DNA of 64,000 bases from contig NC_026658.2 in the NCBI RefSeq assembly GCF_000004075.3, positions 1,054,001 to 1,118,000 on the forward strand, read 5' to 3'. Each line of letters begins with the position of its first letter. Positions within the stretch are counted from its first letter, which is position 1. Shown piece by piece: positions 40,701 through 52,001 of this stretch. The notes below the pieces were generated by a model. It was not told the DNA's origin. It searched no databases and saw only the letters and a program-made list of their open reading frames with translations. This DNA is from Cucumis sativus (Eukaryota > Streptophyta > Magnoliopsida > Cucurbitales > Cucurbitaceae). The translations under genes were made by a program, and so were the position numbers.

Positions 40701-43700
40701 TGTATGTTTTTGTCTCTCTTAGTTCATCTTCTCAACAGCACTTGATGGAAAGATAAAGGCATGGCTATATGATAATATGGGCTCACGAGTTGATTATGAT
40801 GCTCCTGGACGTTGGTGCACAACCATGGCTTACAGTGCAGATGGTACGAGGTGTGTAGTACTTTCTCCATTGTGTTGAGAGGTTACTTGGACTTGCCTTT
40901 TTTTGCCACATGGTCAAGAAACTTACAGCATTTTTATTTGTATCTCACTTCAATTGTTTGGTGATGGGCTTTTTAGGCTCTTCTCATGTGGTACAAGTAA
41001 AGATGGAGATTCTTATATTGTTGAGTGGAATGAGAGCGAAGGAGCTGTTAAGAGAACTTATCAAGGGTTCCGCAAACGATCTCTAGGTGTTGTACAATTT
41101 GATACGACTAAAAATCGGTTTTTGGCTGCTGGTGATGATTTCTCTATTAAATTTTGGGATATGGACAATGTTCAACTTCTAACAACCGTTGATGCTGATG
41201 GGGGGCTCCCAGTAAGTTTCCACGCAAGTAAACTGAAAATTTAAAACTATAGTTGACAGTTGCTTATTCTTACTTTGTCCTTTTCATCCCCTTAAATATC
41301 ATAGGCAAGTCCTCGCATTCGCTTTAACAAGGATGGTACACTTTTAGCTGTTTCTGGCAATGAGAATGGAATTAAAATCTTGGCCAATGTGGATGGAATC
41401 CGGCTGTTAAGAACATTTGAAAATCTTTCATATGACGCTGCTAGAACATCAGAGGCTGGGACGAAGGTAGTTTGATTGTGTTTAATTGATGTGACTCTTC
41501 ACCATATAGTTAACTCTTCTGTCAAATACCTAATTAACTTCTATTTAACTTTTCAGCCCACAATAAATCCAATTTCAGCTGCTGCAGCGGTGGCAGCAGC
41601 AGCAGCGGCTGGTAGTGCCGCCGATAGAGGTGCCTCTGTCGTCACCATGTCTGGAGTGGTTGGTGTTGCTTAATTGAAAATTACTGTTTTTTATCAGGAG
41701 CTTTATTTCTTTTATTGTGCTCTGCATGTACGAAAAAATCATGAAAACTTTAGTTCATACTTTCCTTACCAATTGATTTAACATCAAGCATATAAATCCT
41801 GCCAGGCTGGGGATTCCCGAAGTTTGGGCGATGTGAAACCTAGAATTCCTGAAGATTCCAATGATAAGTCAAAGATTTGGAAGCTCACCGAAATTAACGA
41901 ACCATCTCAATGTAGATCCTTGAGGCTGCCTGAGAATGTTAGAGTAAACAAGGTAAGTCGTTAGTGCTATATGATGAAATTCAGCGTACATTCCTTTTAA
42001 TTCTGATTTGAGACATTTTGGGCTTTGTGCTGAACATATTGAGTTTTTTAATCTTTAACAATAATTAGATAACTATGCATATGAAAATCTTGAGTAGAGT
42101 TGTATTTTGGGCTTCAATAGCTCGAGATTTTCTGGGATCCCTGTTTTTTTATTCTCTGACTATGCCTTGTACTTGATATGCTCAGATATCTAGGTTGATT
42201 TACACAAATTCTGGAAGTGCAATCTTGGCATTGGCATCAAATGCAATTCATCTGCTATGGAAATGGACACGAAGTGAACGTAATTCAACTGGAAAGGTCT
42301 CAGTTTTTTGTGTGCTATCTGGGGCCTCTTTCATTCAGCAACGGACTCTAAATTTTGAATGTATCTACATAATCAACACTTTCCTATCTTGCAGGCAACT
42401 GCAAATGTTTTGCCGCAATTGTGGCAACCATCAAGTGGCATTCTAATGACCAATGATGTTGCTGACACTAGTTCTGAGGAGGCTGTGCCCTGCTTTGCTT
42501 TATCCAAAAATGATTCTTACGTCATGTCAGCTTCTGGTGGAAAGATTTCCCTCTTCAATATGATGACATTTAAGGTGACTTACATTACCCTTCAATTAGT
42601 CAATGCAATTATTTGCTGATTAGTTAGGCCTACCTAATCTTCACCTTCTTTGCAATTGCAGACGATGACAACTTTTATGCCACCACCACCTGCTGCCACA
42701 TTCCTTGCCTTTCACCCACAAGATAACAATATAATTGCCATTGGTATGGATGACTCCACAATTCAAATTTATAATGTCCGCGTGGATGAGGTAAAATATC
42801 CTCTGGAACTAATTATTCTCTAAGCGATGTGGCAATGTTAGGCAATCAAATCAATGTTTGATGCAGGTAAAGAGCAAGCTTAAAGGCCACTCTAAAAGAA
42901 TAACTGGCTTGGCCTTCTCTCACTTACTGAACGTGCTAGTTTCATCCGGAGCTGATGCACAGGTAATTTGCCTATGATGTCAGTTCTGTGGATTGCTTAT
43001 TGTTGTATGGTTTCATCATTCAGATATGTAGAAATGTAGTAATGTGGCCAATTGCACTTTTGAGTGAAGACTTATAAGCATTCTTGTACTTTGAGCTCTC
43101 CTCAACTTCTTAGTTACTCGTCATTTGATAGACATTTATGGGACCGTGTTTGAGCCTTTTGTTTATTTGGCGAATTCTTAAATTGGAGCCACTTGTTTGT
43201 TTGTTGCTTATCCAGCTTTGTGTGTGGAGCTCTGATGTCTGGGAGAAGCAGAAAACAAGATTCTTGCAACTTCCAAGTGGGAGACCACCATCCTCACAAT
43301 CCGATACTCGTGTACAATTTCATCAGGACCAGGTTCACTTTCTGGTTGTGCACGAGACACAGATTGCAATATATGAGACTACAAAGCTTGAGTGTGTAAA
43401 GCAGGTCCTTTTTTACACCTTTTCCTGTTTGTTAATTTGTTCTTTGTTCTGGAAGCAATGGCCTTACCCACGTCTCCTTTATCAATTCACATTTTAGTGG
43501 ACGCCACGGGAATCTGGTGCACCAATCTCTCATGCAACATTCTCTTGCGATAGTCAAATGATATATGCCAGCTTTTTGGATGCAACTGTCTGCGTGTTTA
43601 CCGTTGCTAGTCTCAGATTACGTTGTCGAATTAGTCCTTCAGCTTATCTTCCTGCTAGTGTGAGGTATTTCTCTCGCTCCAATTTAATGTTTACCTAATG

Positions 43701-44315
43701 CTCCTGTTTTAAGGGCAATTCATAAGTTGATGAAGTTATGCTGTAATGACTCTTGGATTGGGCATATGATTATTTGATATGTTGGTTTATTCTGTTACCT
43801 GTTCGTTATGTTGATTCTTGGTTGATAACTTGATGGCAAAGGTTGCTGTATTTTTCTTTTTTGTTCCAAATAACATAGGATGAGTTAAAAGAATTCAGAG
43901 AATATGATGCCAATAGAAAGTATGCCACTTTAGGTTCAGTTAAAAAATGATGATAAAAATATGCAACAATATACTCAACTATATCAGTTTTTATTTTTCG
44001 TTTTCGTATTCCAAAAATGGGAAAGAGCATGGCTTTGCATTCAAATTTCAGACTCATTTTCTCTCCTTTTTCTTACCTTTCATTCTACTCGTTCTTTTCA
44101 GCAATGCTTCCGTACAACCACTAGTAATTGCAGCACATCCCCAAGAAGCAAACCAATTTGCTCTAGGGCTATCAGATGGTGGGGTTCATGTCTTTGAACC
44201 TCTCGAATCAGAAGGAAAATGGGGTGTGCCTCCACCTGTCGAAAATGGATCAGCATCAAGTGTGCCGACGACTCCATCAGTCGGAGCTTCAGGTTCAGAA
44301 CAAGCTCCGAGATGA
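37746..44315 (+). CDS. TPL: TOPLESS / TPR1-type transcriptional corepressor
   Basis: Groucho/Tup1-family corepressor that binds EAR-motif repressors (such as Aux/IAA and JAZ-NINJA complexes) in the nucleus and recruits histone deacetylation. I read 25 coding exons: 37746-37825, 37942-38121, 38250-38363, 38435-38593, 38823-39000, 39088-39214, 39333-39442, 39559-39724, 39858-39967, 40046-40115, 40195-40268, 40346-40441, 40536-40631, 40723-40850, 40977-41211, 41305-41466, 41557-41658, 41806-41952, 42186-42296, 42395-42574, 42662-42790, 42867-42962, 43216-43404, 43498-43664, 44102-44315. All are in phase, total 3420 bases, 1139 residues, close to Arabidopsis TPL (1131). Exon numbers elsewhere in this answer count the 5' UTR exon as exon 1. 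Residues 4-36 are LisH and about 34-92 CTLH. The EAR-binding domain follows and has Asn at 176, the residue changed in the Arabidopsis tpl-1 allele. A Pro-rich linker (about 190-290) precedes two WD40 propellers. An Ala-rich stretch (ISAAAAVAAAAAAG) lies between repeats. The start is the first ATG preceding SSLSRELVFLILQFL, the conserved N terminus. The gene is intact. Confidence 0.95.
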
Positions 44316-45746
44316 TCGAGCAGCTAGCACGAGTACTTTTACATGCTTGATTGCTGGCTCTCCAACTTTAGGTATACTTCAGATTTTAACTGGTTGACCT
44401 TTTTTTTTTTTCTCCTTGGAACATTTGTTAGCCATGCTTGTATTTTGTAATTTTTTTATGGTTGATTTTCCATTCCCCCCAGTTTGTTGTTCATGATATG
44501 TAGTTTTACTCAAGGAAACAGCAAAAAGATGTAGATTTATCTTCTTTCCTCAGATTCTGTGTAAGTTAACATTCTGCAGGAGTATTACTAATAGCCAAAT
44601 GACCTTACTGATAATTCTTTCTCAAATTTTCCTCTTCCTTCCATGAAATTATATTTGTTATTTTCCTATGGTGTCCCTCTTTGACTCCATTTCTACTTTC
44701 TGCTTGTGCTTCTCATATTGCTTGAATTGTTCAGGTTGCTTATCTGCTCAAATCAATCAGGACTTTATTCCAACGCAACGCTGAGATGTTTGAGTTGAGT
44801 TGGTTTTTCTGTCCAATTGAAATTTATCACGTGTGGATGTATAAAACTAACCTGATTCAGTTAGTTTGGTTGATCACCTTAGTAGATAACACATCAATTA
44901 CCATTATAATGGTTGGTGGATTGATCTCTATCACACTGTAATTTGTTGAACTAAAAAAAGTTGGGAAATTTTGAATGATGAGAACCATTTGGATGATGAC
45001 TTTAATGATCGACCTTTCAAGAACAAAACATCATGAAGGAGAAGGGAGATTCATTACAAAGTTGGGAGTACACTTTGTTTAAAACCGAGCTCTATCTTTA
45101 GTAATCGATATGTAGATCTAAGAAAGGAGGTTATGAGACTCGTATTTACATTCATTTTTTATAATACAATTATTCAAGTTTGAGGTAGGTTATCATTTTC
45201 TGGGTTGGTATGATCTAGACTGAATATGAAACATCTGATCTTACAATGGATAAAATCCATGTTTGAATAGATAGTCACTGTCTTTTGTCTCATTGCACTT
45301 ATACAGGTGCTATAAAATTATATATCTTGGGATTACACTCTCTCACTAATCCAAGAACTTGGCTTATGATTGAATCATAAACATTTAGTTAGTTAATTAG
45401 ATGATCATTGGGACTTTGCAAGATGTAATTACGATGGTAAAATACACATTTATTTTAACCTTAATTATGATTACTTGCAATGATTGTATACATGTTCACA
45501 TCTTGTCATATAGTGCATAAGTTGCAATTATATACCTTTGGTGGAGTCACAGATATATAATTAATTCCTAGTTTGAAGTTAATGTAATCCCTCATGATTT
45601 CTTTTTAATCTTCTATTTTGAGAAAGAAAGTTGATACAAGTCTAATTAAGAACTCTAATACCTCCCTAAATAAATATAAATGTATTAAGGGTAACTAAAT
45701 AGATTATAATGGATGATGTATTTACTATAAATAGCTATAATTCATC
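44316..45746 (+). other. TPL 3' UTR and downstream spacer
   Basis: The TPL 3' UTR begins here and may contain an intron (possible donor at about 44371, acceptor near 44735), judged only from splice-like sequence. From about 45330 the spacer has a paralogous copy near 50430-50650 (shared CTAATCCAAGAA, TATGATTGAATCATAAA, CTTGCAATGATT, TAGTGCATAA), part of the duplication described elsewhere. No further gene is seen. Confidence 0.5.
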
Positions 45747-46170
45747 ACATGAGGTATACAAATATGAAAATATGAATTGAACTCGAATAACCGGGACTAC
45801 CCAACCCATATTATAAGGGTTGGGTTGGGTAGTTGGGTAATTTTTTATTTTATTTTTTTGGATTGAGTTGGAGGGTTGAAAAATCTGGTTCAACTCATCC
45901 CAAATTAATATAATATATAAATATTAAATATTATTTTAATAAAAAACAAATTAAAGGTATATAAATCTAGTTTGAAATTTAAATATAACGATTTCAAATT
46001 TTTATAATTTTAGAAATTAGAAAATGGATTTTTTTAAAAAAAGAAATTATATACACAACCCGACAACCCAACCCAATCTATATTTTACGGGTTGAGTTGG
46101 GTTGGGTTAGAAACTAAATTCGGGTTTGAGAATGTCACTCAACCCAACTCAACCCGATTTGACTCCTACA
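45747..46170. mobile_element. GGGTTGGG-type inverted-repeat element, about 424 bp
   Basis: The segment has a CCCAACCC / GGGTTGGGTTGGG cluster at 45795-45840 and a mirrored one at 46060-46160 around an AT-rich core. It is present in the first copy of the duplicated spacer but missing at the matching place in the second copy (about 50705-50725, where TAAATAGCAATAATT runs almost directly into the shared TTTTTAAAAGAAAAATAATAAAAG-like sequence). This points to an insertion after the duplication, although a deletion from copy two cannot be excluded. No coding capacity is seen. Telomere-like Pro/Gly-type GGGTTGGG elements are common non-autonomous repeats in plant intergenic DNA. Exact ends and a target duplication were not resolved. 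Confidence 0.4.
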
Positions 46171-47929
46171 TTTCAAGTTTTTATTATTTATTTTTAAGAA
46201 AAACAATAAAAGAGGATGTTCCAATACAAGCAACTTTTGTAAAAACATTTCACTACCTGTCCAAAATTGGATACCACAACTACATCTTTTTAGTCTTTTC
46301 ATTCCTTTGTTTGGTACCCGAGAATTCAACTGACAAGAATAAATCGATGTAACATGGTATGATATAGTAAATATAAACTCCAGTGATGTTACTTTTAATT
46401 TCACTCTTAAAACATCATACCATTAGAGATAATTGTCTTTCCCTTATCTATGACAATCTTGTTATTAGATCAACGTGAGACTTTGATCGCATATTCAACA
46501 CTAATATATATATATAATAAATCATAACCTACAACGTGACATAAGATGTCATGATCAAAAGCCTACATTTTTTGTTGTTGTGATGATCTACTTTTTGATG
46601 TGCATATTACGCATACATTCTTCCATGAGAAAATATATTATAATTTTGTTGTTTGTGTGAAACGAGGATATCCTATCTAGTTCAAGTATAATGTTACATG
46701 TAAAAAATTGTGAATGTTTCAAATTGACATCTCAATCAAGTGTCAAAGAATTCATTCAAACCTCAAGGCATTTAATGATACCACCACATGGAACAATGCC
46801 AAGCAAGCTCAACAAAAGCTCACCATAAACTCCATCAGCAACATGGTTTTAATTATCATTTTGAACGTTGCAGATAATGACTTCAATACTTCATCATTAA
46901 GCACAAACCCATCAAGTTTCACCTTGAACGAACGTAGAAGAAGAAGGAAGATTTGTCTGCCAAACAACATTGTTTAAAATTGGATGGATTCATTGTGATC
47001 TATTGTTCTACTAAATCTTAAGCCATAGCTTAAGGTTCTCAATGGATAAGGTCTATGACATTGGAAATGTGGCTGCCAAAAACACAAAATTTTCTGTCTA
47101 TGCCAAATTGATGAAGCTATAAGGAAGAATATCATGATTTTTATTTGCTTGAGGCCATCTCTATTCTTTGCTACATATATGCAATGGAAACATAAAAAAA
47201 TAGCTCATATCAAATAGTTTCGAAAAAGGAGACCAAGATTGACCAAAGAATTCTACTTCCTTTGTTTCACAAAATATGGTGTTTAAGACTGCAAACCATG
47301 GTAAGGCAAAGGACAATCTTCATGCTTTGTAATCATCAATATTCCAAACTGAATCATAACTTAAGTCTAAGATTGTTTTGTTACAAATAAAAAAAAAGAA
47401 ATTAAATCATTTATTTGATAGCTGAGAGTTTGGAATCACACATTAAATAAAAAATACTTATTTTCTTTTTAATGAAAATTGTTTAAATTATTTATAAATA
47501 TTTCAAAACAAGTTTAATAGAATGTTGACGAAAATTATTATTTAGATTTGTGCAAGTGCGACATTAACAGGGATAAAAATTAAAATTTAAACATCCCCCT
47601 AACATTGTGAACATCATGCTATTTTCTCCTCAATTTTCGTCTACAATTCTTAAGGATCTTTAGTGTGAACAAATTTAAAACATATAAGAAAGATAAATGA
47701 TGGATTGTAATATTGAAAGAATAGGATATTTTTTTAAAAAAAATATTACAAAGTTGAGATCTTTTTATTATTATTTTTAGTTGTTGTCTTGGAATTACAA
47801 CACACTATACACTAGTATCCTCTATCTCTAATAAATGATATTTTACCATATTAATAAATATTTTCAGTAGTTTCATCTAATTTTAAAAAGTCTATTTATT
47901 TATAATTAGTTTTTGTTAAACTTAAAATG
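46171..47929. other. Duplicated intergenic spacer, copy 1
   Basis: Non-coding spacer whose parts recur in the same order at 50730-51770. Shared landmarks include AATGATACCACCACATG with GCAAGCTCAACAA (46770-46815 and 51167-51210) and GTTTGGAATCACACATTAAATAAAAAA (47429-47455 and 51391-51418). Copy 1 has extra blocks at about 46250-46640 and 46980-47340. A frame at 46714-46977 has no known domain and lies in this spacer. Confidence 0.55.
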
Positions 47930-48159
47930 GGAAGAAAAACATTTTTTTTTAAATAAAAGACATTGAAAAGAAAAAGGAAGAAAATGGTAATGAAATATCC
48001 AACGTCAAGAAAGAAGCTTTACACGCATGCGCCAATGGGGAAGAGCACTGAAGCAGTATCTTCAAGGTTAAGCTAAGCTCAATCCTTCTTATTTTTCATC
48101 ATCTTCTTCTTCTTCGTTTTCAATTCTGATTCTTACCCTTTTCTTATCTTCCTCATTCT
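47930..48159 (+). promoter_or_regulatory. Duplicate copy of the COG0523 GTPase promoter and 5' UTR
   Basis: The segment matches 51770-51997, the region just upstream of the GTPase gene, nearly base for base in its second half. Shared pieces include GAAAATGGTAATGAAATATCC, CATGCGCCAAT, AGCTAAGCTCAATCCTTCTT and TTCGTTTTCAATTCTGATTC. It stops at TTCT (48156-48159), which equals 51994-51997, 4 bases before the GTPase ATG. After that the sequence is TPL exon 8. It may still act as a promoter for the chimera that follows. Confidence 0.7.
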
Positions 48160-50198
48160 GTAGAATACCCTTCAGCTGCTGACTCTGCTGACTCTTAGTT
48201 TTTTCTTAATTTTATATTCATGATCCTAGGCCAAGTCCTGGAGTGTTGCATCTGTGCTCAACTTACCGTTTCTTTCTTGCTGCCTCTTTTTTCATATAAT
48301 GAAGGCAAATCTACCAGTATCATTTGCTGGTAATGGTCATGCTCAAACTTTTAATGCACCAGATGATTTGCCGAAGACTGTTATGAGAACACTGAATCAA
48401 GGATCAAATCCAATGAGCATGGATTTCCATCCGATCCAACAAACTCTGCTTCTTGGTATATATAAATTTATTTTGTAATATTTCGCCCACAGCAGAATAA
48501 TGTAACTGTAGATGGTATACTTCTCTATTTCGGTATGATCCCTATAAGTAATGACAAATATGAAGAAAATTCTCCTTTCAGTTGGCACAGATGTGGGCGA
48601 AATAGGGTTGTGGGAAGTTGGATCTAGGGAGAGACTTGTTTCAAAGAATTTCAAAGTCTGGCATCTCAATGCATGTTCAATGCCTTCACAGGTATTTTGT
48701 GTAAACTAATATCTTGCATAACATCTTATCTCAATTAATGAAATCTGAGGTTATCTTGATGATTTCCAGGCAGCTCTAGTTACTGAGCCTGATGTATCGG
48801 TCAACCGTGTTATTTGGAGCCCTGATGGTTCTTTACTTGGTAAGATTGTATGTTTTCTTGTAAACTTTATGTTAACAAAGTGAGCACTGTTTGCTGAATA
48901 AATGTCGATCTGGTATAGGTGTTGCCTATTCAAGGCACATTGTTCAAATATACTCCTACCATGGTGGTGATGACATGCGACAGCACCTGGAGGTGTGTAT
49001 GATTAAGAGTATTGTATCTATTGTTGTGCACTCTTCCCATCTTTTAGTATGACACTGAAATTTGTGAATCAGATTGATGCTCATGTCGGTGGAGTTAATG
49101 ATCTAGGATTCTGCAATCCCAATAATCAACTTTGTGTCATAACATGTGGTGATGACAAGACCATTAAAGTAAGTTATTTTTTGTCTTATTTAGGTCATTT
49201 GAGGAATGGAAGAGGGCTTTTTTTTTTTTTTTTGCTGAAAACCCTTTTTTTTTTTTTCTCTTTTTGATGTTTAGGTCTGGGATGCTGGCAATGGTGCAAG
49301 ACAATATACATTTGCAGGCCACGAGGCTCCTGTTTTCTCTGTTTGCCCTTACTACAAGGAAAATATTCAGGTTTGCCCTCACTACAAGGAAGATATTCAG
49401 GTTTTCCCTTGATATGCAACTTGAGTTTTCGTGAGGCTGCTTGATGGATATCCTGCCTAATCTGCTACATGTATGTTTTTGTCTCTCTTAGTACTTCTTC
49501 TCAGCATCTATTGATGGAAGGGTAAAGATATGGCAATGTGATAATATGCGCTCACGAGTTGATTTTGAAGCTCCTGGACGTTGGTGCACAACCATGGCTT
49601 ACAGTGCAGATGGTACGAGGTGAGTAGTTCTTACTCAATTGTGTTGAGAGGTTACTTGGACTTGCCTTTTTTTGCCCCATGGTTAAGAAGCTTACAGCAT
49701 GGGCGTTTTAGGATCTTCTCATGTGGGACAAGTAAAAATGGAGAGTCTTATATTGTTGAGTGGAGCGGAGGAAATGTTCAGAGAACTTATCGAGGGTTCC
49801 GCAACCGATCTCTAGGTGTTGTACAATTCGATACGACTAAAAATCGATTTTTGGCTGCTGGTGATAATTTCTCCATTAAATTTTGGGATATGGACAATGT
49901 TCAACTTCTAACAACCGTTGATGCTGATGGGGGGCTCCCAGTAAGTTTTCACGCAAGTAAACTGAAAATTTAAAACTATAGTTGACAGTTGCTTATTCTT
50001 ACTTTGTCCTTTTCATTCCCTTAAAAATCATAGGCATGCCCTCGCATCCGCTTTAATAAGGATGGCACACTTTTAGCTGTTTCTGGCAATGAGAATGGAA
50101 TTAAAATCTTGGCCAATGTGGATGGAATGAGGCTGTTAAGAACATTTGATAGTCTTTCAAATGACCTGCTACAACATCTGAGGCTGGGACAGAGTTAG
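48160..50198 (+). pseudogene. Truncated TPL duplicate (WD40 part), chimeric with GTPase leader
   Basis: Second copy of the TPL interior. It starts inside TPL exon 8 (equivalent to 39374), loses about 55 bases including that exon's splice donor, then keeps the next exons with intact GT-AG borders: 48305-48455, 48582-48691, 48770-48839, 48919-48992, 49073-49168, 49275-49370, 49492-49619, 49712-49940 and 50034-50198. Length differences from the parent are multiples of three within the frame (15 bases lost in the first, 6 in the eighth). A 1-base loss near 50165 then leads to an in-frame TAG at 50196-50198, where the splice donor has also been lost. An ATG at 48299 is in frame, so a protein of about 374 residues covering much of the first WD40 propeller is possible, without LisH, CTLH or EAR-binding parts. 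A short upstream frame from 48220 overlaps that ATG. Exons equivalent to TPL 18-26 are absent. Most differences from the parent change residues, as expected under weak constraint. I call it a pseudogene, but expression is plausible. Confidence 0.75.
49342..49401 (+). repeat. 30-bp tandem duplication across an exon-14 splice donor
   Basis: TTTGCCC-TACTACAAGG...ATTCAGG (49342-49371) is repeated with two changes at 49372-49401. It duplicates the end of the copied TPL exon together with its donor, so two donors (49371 and 49401) compete. Using the second adds exactly ten codons in frame. The parent gene has one copy (40603-40632). Confidence 0.8.
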
Positions 50199-51769
50199 TT
50201 TGATTGTATGTCTATTTGACGTGACTCATCACCATGAGTAAGTTATGTACTCTTGTTCATGAGGTCTTTTTATTTGCATTGGTGTGAATAATCTGGATAA
50301 TCGATGTAATCAGGCAACCATCTTGGGGACTTGAGCAAATTGGAGCATGTAAATTACCCTTTTCCATATAGGGTAAGTGCATGAGTAGTTTTAAGGGTTG
50401 ATTTTAGGACTTGAATAATGAAGTTATACTCTCTGGCTAATCCAAGAAGGACTTGGTTTATGATTGAATCATAAATATATGGTTATATAATGATTATCGG
50501 GATTTAAAGTGTAAGATGTAATTAAAAAGGTAAAACAAATATTTATTTTAGCTTTAATTATGATCATTAGCTTACTTGCAATGATTATGTACATGAACAC
50601 ATCTTGCATATAGTGCATAAAATGTATTCACTATAATGTAATCGTTTAAGGGTAACTAAATATGTTAGAATTAGGATTATGTATTCACTATAAATAGCAA
50701 TAATTAAGTTGAATCTTTGTCTTTTTAAAAGAAAAATAATAAAAGAAAATGTTCTAATACAAACAACTATTTTAAAAAACATTTCTATTATAATTGTGTT
50801 GGGTGTGTATGAAACATGAGTATCCTATCTACTTCAACTATAATGTTAGACGCAAAAAATTGTGAAATAAACGTGAATGTTTCAAATTGATATCTCAATC
50901 AAGTGTTAATAATTTGGAGAAATATGTGTAATAAAAAACATAAAGTAAAACATATCTTCTCATTTTACAAAGAATTGTACGGATACATGACTTAATAATT
51001 CAATTAAAGTGTCAACAATGTGAATGTTTCAAATTGAGATCTCAATCGAACTTAGTTTGCATGTCAAAGTTTTTATTAGTAAAAGAGATTCAAAATTAAG
51101 ATTAAGATTAAAGAAAATTTAGTTTCAAGTATAGTGAAAAAGAATTCATTCTAACCTCAAGCCATTTAATGATACCACCACATGAAACAATACCTAGCAA
51201 GCTCAACAAGCTTCATCATAAATAGATAACTCTCTATCAACAACATGGTTTTATCATTTTGGTTACAGATAACGACTTCAATACTTACTTTATCATGAAG
51301 CATAAATTCACCGGACAATAAACATTGAATCATAATTAAAGTTTAAAAGATTAAATCATTAGAAACAAAAGTTTAAAGACTAAATAGTCGAGTTTGGAAT
51401 CACACATTAAATAAAAAAAATACCTATAATATTTAATGAAAAATATAATATTATGTTTCAACTATTTATAAATGTTTCAAAATTATCACAGAGTAGGGAT
51501 GGAAGTTATTATCTAGGACGGTGTGAGTAGAATAGTAACCAGAATAGAAACTAGAACTTGAATAACACCACAACATTATCAACACCCGACTGTTCGCAAT
51601 TGAATTTCTACCTACAATATTATGGATTTCTACCTGAACAAATTTAAAACATTTCAAAAATATGGATGAATAGAGATATTTGAGATCCTTTTATTATTAT
51701 TTTAACCATAGTTTTCAGTTGTAACAAAATAAATCAAATATAAACGTTATTTATTTATAATTTAACAAA
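50199..51769. other. Duplicated intergenic spacer, copy 2
   Basis: The TPL-derived part fades out at about 50245, inside the copied intron 17. Bases 50250-50415 have no counterpart that I recognise downstream of the intact TPL. From about 50416 the sequence follows copy 1 (45330-47930) with several large gaps. No gene is seen; the short minus frames (50585-50782, 51466-51657) are not credible. Confidence 0.55.
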
Positions 51770-52001
51770 TGGGAAGAAAACAGATATTTTGTTTAAATTA
51801 AAAGACAATGAAAAGAAAAAGAGAGAAAATGGTAATGAAATATCCAAAGGCAAGAAAGAAGGCTTAGAAACATGCGCCAATAGGGAAGAAACAGCATCTT
51901 CAAGTTCAAGCTAAGCTCAATCCTTCTTCTTCTTCAACATCTTCTTCTTCTTCGTTTTCAATTCTGATTCTTACCCTTTACTTATCTTCCTCATTCTCTC
52001 A
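51770..52001 (+). promoter_or_regulatory. Promoter and 5' UTR of the COG0523 GTPase gene
   Basis: This region carries the CATGCGCCAAT and AAGCTAAGCTCAATCC elements and a long CTT-rich leader (TTCTTCTTC) leading to the ATG at 52002. It is the parent of the duplicated block at 47930-48159. Conservation between the two copies is highest from about 51815 onward. No strong TATA box is evident. Confidence 0.5.

Noticed and set aside
46714..46977. An 87-codon plus-strand frame between TPL and its duplicate
   Set aside because: The matching part of the second spacer copy does not keep the frame, as expected for non-coding DNA.
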